From the NCBI GenBank assembly GCA_002402545.1, contig DHGA01000078.1, positions 1 through 15,722 of the forward strand: a stretch of DNA of 15,722 bases, given 5' to 3'. Below the pieces are notes generated by a model. It was not told where the DNA came from and did not search any database. It was given only the letters and a program-made list of their open reading frames with translations. Both the position numbers and the translations under genes were made by a program. The DNA comes from Syntrophaceae bacterium UBA4810. GTDB taxonomy: Bacteria; Desulfobacterota; Syntrophia; Syntrophales; Smithellaceae. Position 1 is the stretch's first letter, and each line of letters begins with the position of its first letter. Shown here in pieces: positions 6,371-14,347 of the stretch.

Positions 6371-8212
6371 ATGCCGGAAAAAAAATCATCAAATAAAAGA
6401 ATACCTTCCGCTCCGCGTAGTCCCGGCGTGTATCTGATGAAAGACGCGCCGGGCAAGATTATTTACGTTGGCAAGGCGAATAATCTTAGAAGCCGTATTA
6501 ACACATATTTTACCGGAAAAGACACGCGGCCTATGGCGCCGTTTTTAATGGCGCGTGTTTCTGATATTGAATTTATTACTACCGCCACTGAAAAAGAAGC
6601 GCTAATTCTGGAAAACAATCTCATCAAAAAACACCGCCCACGCTATAATGTAGTATTGCGCGACGATAAAACATATTATCATTTGTCTTTAGATCCCACG
6701 GAAAAATATCCGCGTCTGCAATTATCGCGTAAGCGGTTGAATAATGCCGCTCTTTACTTTGGCCCGTATCCATCCGGGCTTGCCGCCAAAGAAACTCTGC
6801 GTTTTGTGCAGCAGGTATTTCCGCTGCGTTCGTGCCATAACCGTGATTTCAAACTGCGGGCGAGGCCCTGCCTGGAATATCAAATCGGCAGATGCCTCGC
6901 GCCCTGCGGTGGCATGGTTGGTAAAGAAGATTACCGAAAACTTACCGAAAGCGCTGTGTTATTCCTAAAAGGGCGAAGCCGCGAGCTGATATCAGACCTG
7001 AAAAAGCAAATGGATAACGCGTCAAATGAACTTAATTATGAAGAAGCGGCGCGTCTGCGTGACCGCATCGGCGCGCTGGAACACTCTCTGGAAAAGCAGA
7101 ATGTTGATTACGGGATAAAAATTGATCAGGATATAGTGGGGTATTACGCGCAGGATAATAATTATCAGCTGTGCATTTTATTCATACGCGGCGGCAAGCT
7201 TTTGGGAAGCAAATCTTTTACGCCGATTAAATTGAAAACAAATATTGATGAGGTTATTTCTTCATGTTTAACGCAATACTATCATGGCGAATCCGATATC
7301 CCGGACGAAATCATTATACCTGCCCATTTCCCGGACGAAAATTTAATCGCGCAGTGGCTTTCTGAAAAAAAAGGAAAGAAAGTAATGCTTATTGTTCCTT
7401 CGCGCGGGGCTAAAAACGCTCTTTTGGATATGGCAAACGACAATGCCCGAAGTTTATGGGAGGCCGCGAATAAAAAAGAAGAAAACAAAATGATGAGACT
7501 GGAAATTCTTAAAGAAAAATTGTCGCTGTCTAAATTACCGCGCCGTATTGAATGTTATGATATCTCGAATATCGATGGTAAACACGCCGTTGGCTCTATG
7601 GTTGCATTTCAGGATGGTGAACCGAATAAAACGAGTTATCGGCGTTACCGTATAAAAACACTGAATGATCCGGACGATTACGGCATGATGCATGAGGTGC
7701 TATCCCGCCGCTTTAAAGGTAAAGACGCGCCGCCTGATTTGTTGATAGTTGATGGAGGGAAAGGACAACTCAACATTGCTCTTTCTGTTTGCAGGGATTT
7801 AAAAGTCAAAATTGACACGATAGGTTTAGCAAAAGAGGAACGCGCTTTTATCAGTACCAAGGGGTTGGTAAAGAAGAAATTGGCTAAAACCGAAGACCGC
7901 GTTTATTTGCCCGGGCGTAAAGACCCGATATTCCTTACATCTTTTCCCTCGGTTCTCGCTCTCTTACAGAGGGTTCGCGACGAGGCGCATCGTTTCGCTC
8001 TACGTTATCATCGCCAGTTAAAACAAAAGAGCGATTTAAAATCGGCGCTTGATGAAATATCAGATATCGGCAGTAAGCGCAAAACGGCGCTGCTCAAACA
8101 TTTTGGTTCGGTTAAAAAGGTAAAGGATGCTTCATTGGAAGATTTACAAGATGTGCCGGGTATCAGTAGAAAGCTGGCCCAAAAGATATATAAAGAATTA
8201 GCAAACAAATGA
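6371..8212 (+). CDS. uvrC: Excinuclease ABC subunit C (UvrC)
   Basis: Nuclease subunit of UvrABC nucleotide excision repair; it makes the incisions 3' and 5' of a lesion after UvrB loading. The 613 residues are full length for the family. Order of parts: GIY-YIG nuclease at about 15-93 (GVY at 19-21, YVG at 32-34, catalytic R40, E81). A four-cysteine cluster follows (C155, C167, C175, C179), placed like the iron-sulfur site reported for UvrC. The UVR motif that binds UvrB is at about 205-240 (ELNYEEAARLRDRIGALE). The RNase H-like nuclease has the D397/D461/H540 triad in ECYDISN, LLIVDGGKGQ and DEAHRF. Two C-terminal helix-hairpin-helix motifs span 564-610. AGGCAGG lies six bases before the ATG. 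All expected catalytic residues are present, so the protein should be functional. Confidence 0.98.
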   Translation: MPEKKSSNKRIPSAPRSPGVYLMKDAPGKIIYVGKANNLRSRINTYFTGKDTRPMAPFLMARVSDIEFITTATEKEALILENNLIKKHRPRYNVVLRDDKTYYHLSLDPTEKYPRLQLSRKRLNNAALYFGPYPSGLAAKETLRFVQQVFPLRSCHNRDFKLRARPCLEYQIGRCLAPCGGMVGKEDYRKLTESAVLFLKGRSRELISDLKKQMDNASNELNYEEAARLRDRIGALEHSLEKQNVDYGIKIDQDIVGYYAQDNNYQLCILFIRGGKLLGSKSFTPIKLKTNIDEVISSCLTQYYHGESDIPDEIIIPAHFPDENLIAQWLSEKKGKKVMLIVPSRGAKNALLDMANDNARSLWEAANKKEENKMMRLEILKEKLSLSKLPRRIECYDISNIDGKHAVGSMVAFQDGEPNKTSYRRYRIKTLNDPDDYGMMHEVLSRRFKGKDAPPDLLIVDGGKGQLNIALSVCRDLKVKIDTIGLAKEERAFISTKGLVKKKLAKTEDRVYLPGRKDPIFLTSFPSVLALLQRVRDEAHRFALRYHRQLKQKSDLKSALDEISDIGSKRKTALLKHFGSVKKVKDASLEDLQDVPGISRKLAQKIYKELANK

Positions 8213-8306
8213 GTTTCTGTCATTCCGGAAGCTGATATGGAAATTATGGATGCAGTAACAAGTCGGATATGACAAGATGATTTTAATCTTAAATAAGTAA
8301 AAATTT

Positions 8307-8864
8307 ATGACGTTAACAACTATTTTATTTATAGCGGTAGCTTTAGGTATTGATGCTTTCTCGGTAGCCATCGGGATCGGAGCCGCCAATCATCAAAAAC
8401 AGTGGTGGCCGCCTGCTTTGCGTCTTTCCTGTGCCTTCGGATTTTTCCAATTCATGATGGCAGTGCTCGGCTGGCTTGCCGGTTCGACAGTAGTCGGAAT
8501 TATCGAAGCCTTTGATCATTGGGTTGCCTTTGGTCTTTTGGTTTTAATCGGCGGCAAAATGATTTGGGAGGGATTAGAAAAGGAAGAAACAACAAAAACG
8601 AAGGATCAGACGAAAGGTTTTCAATTGCTGCTGCTTTCTGTCGCGACCAGCATCGATTCGCTGGCGGTCGGTTTCAGCTTTTCCGTGCTTAAGAATCCGA
8701 TAATGTTTCCCGCGATAATTATCGGCGTCGTCTGTTTTGTCATGACCGCGGCGGGCATGATATTCGGCAAGGCACTGACAAAAATATTCGGCAAAAAAGT
8801 AAGTATATTCGGGGGATTGGTTTTGATTGTCATTGGAATAAAAATATTAATAGAACATTTGTAA
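8307..8864 (+). CDS. mntP: MntP-type manganese efflux pump (DUF204 family)
   Basis: Small inner-membrane exporter that relieves manganese overload. The 185 residues give six hydrophobic segments in two inverted halves. Each half begins with a hallmark helix carrying an acidic residue: ALGIDAFSVAIGIG (D16) and ATSIDSLAVGFSF (D117). The two halves are joined by a hydrophilic loop at about 89-104. The match to MntP/YebN is strong in length and motifs. The substrate is inferred from family knowledge. No ribosome site is evident before the ATG (the upstream sequence is A/T-rich), and the 94-bp gap after uvrC shows no yybP-ykoY-type manganese riboswitch, which often precedes mntP elsewhere. Co-transcription with uvrC is possible, as no terminator separates them. 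Confidence 0.9.
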   Translation: MTLTTILFIAVALGIDAFSVAIGIGAANHQKQWWPPALRLSCAFGFFQFMMAVLGWLAGSTVVGIIEAFDHWVAFGLLVLIGGKMIWEGLEKEETTKTKDQTKGFQLLLLSVATSIDSLAVGFSFSVLKNPIMFPAIIIGVVCFVMTAAGMIFGKALTKIFGKKVSIFGGLVLIVIGIKILIEHL

Positions 8865-8868
8865 TTAA

Positions 8869-8884
8869 TCAGGCTGAAGCCTGA
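8869..8884 (+). other. Small hairpin between mntP and the alkyltransferase gene
   Basis: TCAGGC (8869-8874) pairs with GCCTGA (8879-8884) around a TGAA loop. It is followed by AGGGTAAAG rather than a U-tract, so it is not an intrinsic terminator. It might be a processing or stability element in an mntP-ogt message. Confidence 0.3.
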
Positions 8885-8907
8885 AGGGTAAAGACAGGAG
8901 ACGAGAA

Positions 8908-9456
8908 ATGTACTATCAGATGATAAAAGCGGGAAAAGAGAATATTGGTCTTGTGTGGGATTACAAAGGTAAGAAACAGCAAATCAGAAAAATATATCTG
9001 CCTGCTTCGAAAAGAAAATTATTGTCTCGTATAAGAGGTGAGTTCCCGGCAATTAAGCAGCCTGAATGTAGAATCAAAAATGGCGCGGATAGGCTGATTG
9101 CCGAATTGTACAAAGGTAAAAAAAGAAAAGTAATTTTGTCTATGATGGATATGGAAAAACTAAAGCCTTTTCAAAGACAAGTTTTACAGCAGGCCTGCCG
9201 GATTCCGCGCGGCAAAGTGGCAACGTATTCTGGGCTGGCAGAAAAAGTTGGTAAACCGGGCGCGGCCAGAGCGGTGGGCACAGTAATGGCAAACAATCCT
9301 TTTCCTATTGTGATTCCATGTCATCGTGTGATTCGGGCAGATGGAACTTTGGGCGGTTTTGGCGGTGGTCTGGAAATGAAGAAGAAAATGCTTAAAAGTG
9401 AAGGCGTAAAAATAAATTCTCGAGAGCGCGTCGGCGCAGGATTTCGCAGAGCATAG
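8908..9456 (+). CDS. ogt: Methylated-DNA--protein-cysteine S-methyltransferase (O6-alkylguanine-DNA alkyltransferase)
   Basis: Suicide repair protein that moves alkyl groups from O6-alkylguanine in DNA to its own cysteine. The C-terminal catalytic domain (about 85-168) has the active-site PCHRV with C138, inside NPFPIVIPCHRVIRADGTLGG. The DNA-binding helix-turn-helix region precedes it (FQRQVLQQACRIPRGKVATY at 88-107, with the arginine finger expected in GAARAVGTVMANN, near R121). The N-terminal 80 residues are a lysine-rich, divergent version of the alkyltransferase N-domain. The gene starts 43 bp after mntP with GGAG seven bases from the ATG, so it is probably read with it. Together with uvrC it forms a small DNA-repair neighbourhood. 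Whether it is functionally closer to Ogt or Ada-C cannot be told; there is no Ada N-terminal metal domain. Confidence 0.96.
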   Translation: MYYQMIKAGKENIGLVWDYKGKKQQIRKIYLPASKRKLLSRIRGEFPAIKQPECRIKNGADRLIAELYKGKKRKVILSMMDMEKLKPFQRQVLQQACRIPRGKVATYSGLAEKVGKPGAARAVGTVMANNPFPIVIPCHRVIRADGTLGGFGGGLEMKKKMLKSEGVKINSRERVGAGFRRA

Positions 9457-9638
9457 ATTTTTACCAGCTCACGGAAAGACTAGATTGTATTGGGTAAAAA
9501 ATATCCATTAAGCCATTAGCGCCGGATATATTCTATACAAGAGCTTTGCGATAAGAAGAACAAAAAATATTTATCACACCAGATTATCCAGTGATTACAG
9601 TAATATACAAATATAAACAGTAATGGCATGCGCTTTGC

Positions 9639-9690
9639 AATTTCATCAGGCAGAGAGGTCAAAAAAGAAGCCAGGCCTCTTGATGAAATT
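9639..9690 (+). other. Long stem-loop in the leader of the DUF3300 gene
   Basis: AATTTCATCA (9639-9648) plus AGAGGTC (9654-9660) pair with GGCCTCTTGATGAAATT (9674-9690). This gives 17 base pairs with one G-U, interrupted by a 5-nt bulge (9649-9653), around a 13-nt loop. The hairpin ends 47 bp before the ATG at 9737 and has no U-tract after it. In the 280-bp gap from 9457 to 9736 no clear promoter or terminator was found. Confidence 0.5.
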
Positions 9691-9736
9691 AACAATCGAC
9701 GAAATTTTATTGATAGAAAGAAAAGGAGAATTAATT

Positions 9737-11080
9737 ATGAAAAATGTTAAAAGGGTGCTTACTTTTATTCTTGTAGCATTATTTATATTGCCTGTATCAG
9801 CAAAGGCGCAATTCCAGAATCGTTATGAACAGCAATCTCAAGATTTTAGCAATGAGGAATTAGCGCAAATTCTCGCGCCGATCGCTCTTTATCCTGACGC
9901 GTTACTTTCGCAAGTTTTAATTGCCGCTTCTTATCCTTATGAGGTTGCGGAAGCGGACAGGTGGTTGTCGAGAAACCCAAATCTTTCCGATGAACAATTA
10001 GATCAAGCTCTGCAGGAAAAAGACTGGGATGTGAGTATCCTTTCGCTTTGTTATTACCCGAAAGTTATAAACATGATGGCGGAAAACCTGACCTGGACGG
10101 CAAAACTGGGCGACGCTTTTGTTTATCAGCAGCATGATGTCATGGATACAGTCCAGGATTTACGCGCCAGAGCCGCCGCTCAGGGTAATCTCGAGACAAC
10201 AGACGAACAAAGAGTGATTGTGGAAGAGAGAATTATCCGCATTGAACCCGCTTATTACAGTTATATGTATGTTCCTGTTTATGATCCGCTGGTGGTTTAC
10301 GGTCCGTGGTGGTATCCGGCTTTTATTCCTTTCCGCATTTTCTACCCTGGCGTGATAGTTGCCGGCCCAAGAATAGTTTTTTCTCCCAGAATATTTTTAG
10401 GATTTGGTGTTATCGGCTGGTCGCATTTTGACTGGCACGCCCGCCATATCATCATAAGGGATATGGACAGAACCAAAAGATTTAACCGGCACTACAATAC
10501 TTATCACAAGCCTCAGCAACATGTTTATTGGAAGGCGAATGATCAGAAAAGAACAATACACGAGCGCCGCAGGCAGGAATACCCCCTTTATCGCCCAAGT
10601 GGTCAGCCATCACAATCAGAGCCTAAAAGAAGTTCTGATACAATAAAGACGCCGCGAATAAAAAGGGACAATACACGACCGGCGGTAAAGCCACAAGTTC
10701 AGCCTCCAAGGCCGCAGGCTCAACCTTCGATGAAGCCGCAGACGCAGCCCGCAGTAAAGCCGCGTACTCAGTCTGTGAATCAACAGACGCAACCCGTTGT
10801 TAAACCACAAACGAAACGTGTAGGATCTCAGACGCCGTCTGCCAATAAGAAACAAGTTCAGCCTGTGCAGCCTCAGGAGCGGCGTGTTATTAAAAGTGGC
10901 AGAACAGCAACACAAGAAAACGGTTTAAAAGGCGGGATTAATCAAAGCGCGAAATCCAGTGCGGGAAGCAACGGCAGCGATAGAACCGTGCAAAATAATG
11001 GACGCGGTAATCAGCAGCCTTCTCCCGCCGCGCAGAGGGGAGCAGGAAGCGCGCAGGGCGGCCGCGATTTCAGAAGATAA
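9737..11080 (+). CDS. Periplasmic DUF3300 family protein with Q/P/K-rich tail
   Basis: Exported protein of unknown function. From the ATG at 9737 it has 447 residues: a signal peptide (1-24, cleavage after SAKA), then the DUF3300 domain at about 37-240. That domain is recognised by ELAQILAPIALYPDALLSQV at 41-60, EADRWL, the DKxWD-like EKDWDVS at 94-100, YYPKVINMM, and the aromatic segment around VVYGPWWYPAFIP (187-199). Residues 255-290 are basic and aromatic. From about 295 to the end the chain is low complexity, with degenerate QPxxKPxTQ repeats, then a Gly/Ser/Asn/Gln-rich end. The frame stays open upstream to 9623, but AAAGGAG before 9737 and the signal peptide fix the later start. The tail resembles the Q/P linker of the protein at 3111-4526 only in composition. 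The gene converges on the ferritin-like gene with 38 bp between them. Confidence 0.9.
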   Translation: MKNVKRVLTFILVALFILPVSAKAQFQNRYEQQSQDFSNEELAQILAPIALYPDALLSQVLIAASYPYEVAEADRWLSRNPNLSDEQLDQALQEKDWDVSILSLCYYPKVINMMAENLTWTAKLGDAFVYQQHDVMDTVQDLRARAAAQGNLETTDEQRVIVEERIIRIEPAYYSYMYVPVYDPLVVYGPWWYPAFIPFRIFYPGVIVAGPRIVFSPRIFLGFGVIGWSHFDWHARHIIIRDMDRTKRFNRHYNTYHKPQQHVYWKANDQKRTIHERRRQEYPLYRPSGQPSQSEPKRSSDTIKTPRIKRDNTRPAVKPQVQPPRPQAQPSMKPQTQPAVKPRTQSVNQQTQPVVKPQTKRVGSQTPSANKKQVQPVQPQERRVIKSGRTATQENGLKGGINQSAKSSAGSNGSDRTVQNNGRGNQQPSPAAQRGAGSAQGGRDFRR

Positions 11081-11118
11081 AAGGCACGGAATTGTAAATA
11101 TTGGAATTAATTCAATAA

Positions 11119-11586
11119 TTATCGGGACTTCTTTGCTTCTTCGAGGGCATCTTTCACTTTTTGATAATGCTGACTTGTTTCCCGTTTTATTTTATTGATT
11201 ACAAAAGCGACATTCTGATCACGCGTGGTAAAATAATCGTAGAATTTCTTTTCCAAAATGGAATCTTCCAAGCTTAAGCTATAAGCCAATGCGTTGATCG
11301 GAGTTAATTTATTTTCCTGTGTCTGTTGATAAGTTAATTTTACAGCGTCTCTTACTGTCTTTATTGTAAAAGTTTTCGTTGTCTTTTCATCGAGAGAAAC
11401 TAGACCCTGCTGAAAAAAAGAAGCCAGCTTCTTTATGTAACTCGCGTGCTGAACTTCATCGTCGCTTAATTCATCCCATAGCTGTTTGTGCGCGGGAAAT
11501 TTTTCGGCGAACAGTTTGTAGAGATTTGAAATATCCAGTTCAAGATTTTCCAGTAGTTCCAAAAATATATTTTGATAATCAGGCAT
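11119..11586 (-). CDS. Ferritin-like/rubrerythrin-like four-helix protein
   Basis: A 155-residue, all-helical, cytoplasmic protein with the layout of a ferritin-like diiron protein. Helix 1 carries E16 in LENLELDI and helix 2 carries an ExxH (E44, H47) in DDEVQHASY. Helix 3 carries E107 in SLSLEDSILEKKF. Helix 4 has RETSQHY, where E136 and H140 are four apart instead of the usual three, leaving T137 at the expected metal-binding glutamate. There is no rubredoxin domain or CxxC motif. Rubrerythrin-type proteins handle peroxide or iron, but this one may have an altered or incomplete metal centre. It follows the M48 gene by 62 bp on the same strand and may be the last gene of a lemA-M48 operon. 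Only a distant AAAGGA (about 14 bases from the ATG) could serve as ribosome site. Confidence 0.75.
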   Translation of the reverse strand: MPDYQNIFLELLENLELDISNLYKLFAEKFPAHKQLWDELSDDEVQHASYIKKLASFFQQGLVSLDEKTTKTFTIKTVRDAVKLTYQQTQENKLTPINALAYSLSLEDSILEKKFYDYFTTRDQNVAFVINKIKRETSQHYQKVKDALEEAKKSR

Positions 11587-11648
11587 AAATTGTGATTTTT
11601 CCTTTAACGGTTAATTTATATATTTTTAATCCTATTCGCTTTTTTTGT

Positions 11649-13616
11649 TTAAGGAAGAAAAGGCGGCAAGGGGCATCCTAAAGCAAGGGAAACAACGCGT
11701 AAAAGGTCTGCTTCAGAAACCGTTACCGTCTTGTCATAAAATGCGCAATAAGCGCACGCGTTAATTACCGCTTCTTTTATTTTAAAGGATGATCGTGAAA
11801 GCTGATTGAGGCTTTGTCCGACGTTTTTATAAGAAATATCATCTTCCTTCAGAAAATCGTGATCCGTATTTGATATTTCAGGAAATTTTGCCACGGCGGC
11901 TTCAAAAGCCTTTTTTGCGCTTTCGCAATCGCCGGTGTTTCCGGCCCAGGCCAGCGCGTTTAAAAGAATATATATTTCAGAAGCTACCTGCGCGTAAGAG
12001 AAGAAAGATATTTTACCGGATATGTTTTCCTTTTCGGTCAGAAGTTTGTTAATCATCCACTCAACGGTAAATTCAAAAAGAGTGAATTTATGATCGGCTT
12101 GAATCAGTAATTCTATAATCATTAAAAATTTTCTTTTAGCGGCACTGGTGAGCGCAAGAAGAGAAGGGACAGCAAGTTCCACAAGAGGAAGGCGGATATC
12201 CTGACCGAGCTCGGAAAGTTTGTCGCAAATGACCGCCACTTCTTCTATTATATTTTCCGGCACTAAAGACTTGCGCATAATATCAAACTTAGCATCGCGG
12301 TAATCGCGTTCACACCCGATAAGCAAAGCGTATATTAAACAGGCAGCGCTTTGCGAAACGTTCAATTCCTGTTTTAGTTTGTCCGGAATAAGCGTGAGAA
12401 TGTTTCTGCTTTGGCCTATGTGCGCGTCGGAAAAACTTCCGACAAAATTAGTGACATGCTCCGGCCGCGCGTCTATCAGAAAATCGGAATATGAGCCGGT
12501 TCCCTGCTTGTACGCTTTGTATTCGGCGATGTATTTGGAAGCGAATTTGGAGGGAGTAGCATCCGTTTTTGGATATTTCCCGTCAAACTGAGGGTCAAGC
12601 AGTTGTATTCTCTGCGAGAGAGGCGGATGCGTGGCCAGTAATTTGGGAAATAAAAAATCGATGCTGCTTTCAGAAATAAACAAGTGAGACGCCTGTTTTG
12701 AAGTCGATGAGTTAATAAGGGAACCCAAAGTATAGCCGCCGATTTTTTTAAGCGCATTCGCTAAACCACTGGAATTACGAGTAAATTGCACAGCGGAGGC
12801 ATCTGCTAATAATTCTTTCTGCCGGGAAACAGCGCACTGAATGATGCGTCCCATAAAGGACCCGGTGTAGCCGACTATCGCGAGTACTATGCCCGCTGAA
12901 AAAACAAAGATGCTTGTTTTTGTTAATCTGTGGTGGTCAATGATTTCTCCGCCGATAATACCTAATATCAGTATGCCGTAGAGGATGGCGATAAGTTGAG
13001 TATTAAGCCGGGAATCGCCGTTCAAAATATGGCTGAATTCGTGCGCCACAACACCTTGCAGCTCATCACGCGTAAGATGCTCAAGCGCTCCACGCGTTAC
13101 AGCTATTGCCGAATCATGCATCGTTAAGCCGGCGGCAAAAGCGTTTATTCCTTTTTCATTTTCCATGATATAAGCCAAGGGGACAGACGCGCCGGAAGCG
13201 ATAGCCATTTCTTCTACCACATTTAAATATCTCCGTTCCAGCGGGTCAGCGCTTCCCTGAGGAACAAGCCTTCCACCAAGCATCTCCGCGATAGTGCCGC
13301 CACCTTTTTCCAATTGATACATTTTTATGTAACTGGCAACAGCGATAAAAAGAGTTACTAATCCCGCGATCAAAAAAAACAGCGAGGGATCCCAAAAAGA
13401 AAAAGCATTCACTTTTTGAGAATAATAATCCGCCACAGCACGGTTGGTGGGAGAAATGCTGGTTAAGAGATATATATAGTAAATCAGCTGAAGGGCAAAA
13501 TAGATAAAGGCGATAATCATAGTAACCGCCAGTATAAATATTCCGACAAGTTTGCGGATATTTTTACGGGCCTGGTCCTGTCTGAAAAAAAAATTAGGAG
13601 GATGATTATCAGCCAT
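11649..13616 (-). CDS. Membrane-bound M48 family metallopeptidase (HtpX-like) with long C-terminal extension
   Basis: Zinc protease anchored in the inner membrane. Two transmembrane segments (about 22-52 and 77-97) precede the catalytic domain. HEFSH at 192-196 supplies the zinc ligands H192 and H196 and catalytic E193, and E268 in SRQKELLADASA is the third ligand. Two more hydrophobic segments (206-224 and 235-253) lie between them, and the THPPLSQRI motif at 329-337 closes the domain, as in HtpX. Residues 345-655 are an extra helical region, about twice HtpX length overall. The part near 475-525 (RLPLVELAVPSLLALT...LIQADHKFTLFEF) resembles TerB-like tails I recall from LemA-linked M48 proteins, though I could not confirm this. 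It starts 31 bp after lemA with no visible ribosome site, suggesting translation from the shared message. Likely role: envelope protein quality control, with LemA as partner. Confidence 0.93.
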   Translation of the reverse strand: MADNHPPNFFFRQDQARKNIRKLVGIFILAVTMIIAFIYFALQLIYYIYLLTSISPTNRAVADYYSQKVNAFSFWDPSLFFLIAGLVTLFIAVASYIKMYQLEKGGGTIAEMLGGRLVPQGSADPLERRYLNVVEEMAIASGASVPLAYIMENEKGINAFAAGLTMHDSAIAVTRGALEHLTRDELQGVVAHEFSHILNGDSRLNTQLIAILYGILILGIIGGEIIDHHRLTKTSIFVFSAGIVLAIVGYTGSFMGRIIQCAVSRQKELLADASAVQFTRNSSGLANALKKIGGYTLGSLINSSTSKQASHLFISESSIDFLFPKLLATHPPLSQRIQLLDPQFDGKYPKTDATPSKFASKYIAEYKAYKQGTGSYSDFLIDARPEHVTNFVGSFSDAHIGQSRNILTLIPDKLKQELNVSQSAACLIYALLIGCERDYRDAKFDIMRKSLVPENIIEEVAVICDKLSELGQDIRLPLVELAVPSLLALTSAAKRKFLMIIELLIQADHKFTLFEFTVEWMINKLLTEKENISGKISFFSYAQVASEIYILLNALAWAGNTGDCESAKKAFEAAVAKFPEISNTDHDFLKEDDISYKNVGQSLNQLSRSSFKIKEAVINACAYCAFYDKTVTVSEADLLRVVSLALGCPLPPFLP

Positions 13617-13647
13617 TTATTATCGCGAATAAGTCGTCATGCGTCTA

Positions 13648-14241
13648 TCAGCTAAAAGATACCTTGGGGGCTACTCTTTCCTGCGCGTTTTCTGTGGACT
13701 GCAGCAATTCCGCTGGCGTGAAGCTAAATAATCCGGCAACTACGTTATTGGGAAATTTTTCGCGCTGGATATTATATTCGGCGACAAAATCATTATATGC
13801 CTGACGAGCGAAACCTATCTTATTTTCCGTGGAAGTCAGTTCTTCCATAAGCCTGTTTATCGTCTGATTGGCTTTCAGATCCGGATAGGATTCAACAACG
13901 GCCAGAAGCTTGCTCATAATGCTGCCTAAAGCTCCTTCGGCCTGCATCAACCCGGTCATTGCTTTGGCGTCGCCCGGATTGGCTGCGGCAAGCTTGCTCG
14001 CGTCAAACGCGATGTTGCGCGCTTTGATTACTTCGTTTAACGTTTCGCGTTCGTGTTTTAGGTAGCCCTTGGCGCTTTCCACAAGGTTGGGAATAAGGTC
14101 ATAGCGGCGCTTGAGCTGAACGTCAATCTGGGCATACGCGTTTTTATAGTAATTTCTCAGCTGAATCAATTTATTATAAATGCTGACAAAAAAGAAAACC
14201 ACCGCGGCGATCACCGCTAAAAGTATTAGAAAAGAAACCAT
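13648..14241 (-). CDS. lemA: LemA family protein
   Basis: Membrane-anchored helical protein of unclear function. The 197 residues comprise one N-terminal transmembrane segment (3-20) and a soluble coiled-coil-rich domain. The family signature is plain: YNKLIQLRNYYKNAYAQIDV at 22-41, LKRRYDLIPNLVESAKGYL at 43-61 followed by KHERETLNEV, and the C-terminal YNDFVAEYNIQREKFPNNVVAG. GGAGGG lies four bases before the ATG and a promoter at 14268-14296 gives a leader of only about 20 nt, so this is the first gene of the unit. LemA next to an M48/HtpX-like protease is a recurrent arrangement in many bacteria, which supports joint action at the membrane, although the mechanism is not established. Confidence 0.96.
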   Translation of the reverse strand: MVSFLILLAVIAAVVFFFVSIYNKLIQLRNYYKNAYAQIDVQLKRRYDLIPNLVESAKGYLKHERETLNEVIKARNIAFDASKLAAANPGDAKAMTGLMQAEGALGSIMSKLLAVVESYPDLKANQTINRLMEELTSTENKIGFARQAYNDFVAEYNIQREKFPNNVVAGLFSFTPAELLQSTENAQERVAPKVSFS

Positions 14242-14267
14242 ACGCCCTCCTTGTTTGTTTTGATATT

Positions 14268-14296
14268 AGTATATTTTTAAATCATTATTGTCTGAA
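14268..14296 (-). promoter_or_regulatory. Probable promoter of the lemA-M48 operon
   Basis: On the minus strand TTCAGA (14296-14291, 4/6), a 17-bp AT-rich spacer and TATACT (14273-14268, 5/6). The predicted start is near 14261. It lies just after the proB terminator, so lemA is separated from the obgE-proB unit. Confidence 0.55.
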
Positions 14297-14323
14297 AAGC
14301 AATTAAAGAATATTGTTTATACG

Positions 14324-14347
14324 AAAAAGGTTTGTCTTTTAACCTTT
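14324..14347 (-). terminator. Intrinsic terminator overlapping the proB stop codon
   Basis: On the minus strand AAAGGTT (14347-14341) pairs with AACCTTT (14332-14326) around an 8-nt loop, and the T-run continues to TTTTT. The 5' arm includes the last bases of proB (AAA GGT TAA). The stem is short and AU-rich, so efficiency may be moderate. Confidence 0.55.

Noticed and set aside
8213..8306. Manganese riboswitch (yybP-ykoY) before mntP
   Set aside because: The gap is only 94 bp and shows none of the expected conserved loops.
9458..9510. Possible terminator after the alkyltransferase gene (TTTTTACC ... GGTAAAAA)
   Set aside because: The stem is AT-rich with a loop of roughly 30 nt, so it is not a credible intrinsic terminator.
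9623..9736. N-terminal extension of the DUF3300 protein to an ATG at 9623
   Set aside because: The added 38 residues would precede the signal peptide, span the leader hairpin, and lack a ribosome site; AAAGGAG marks 9737.
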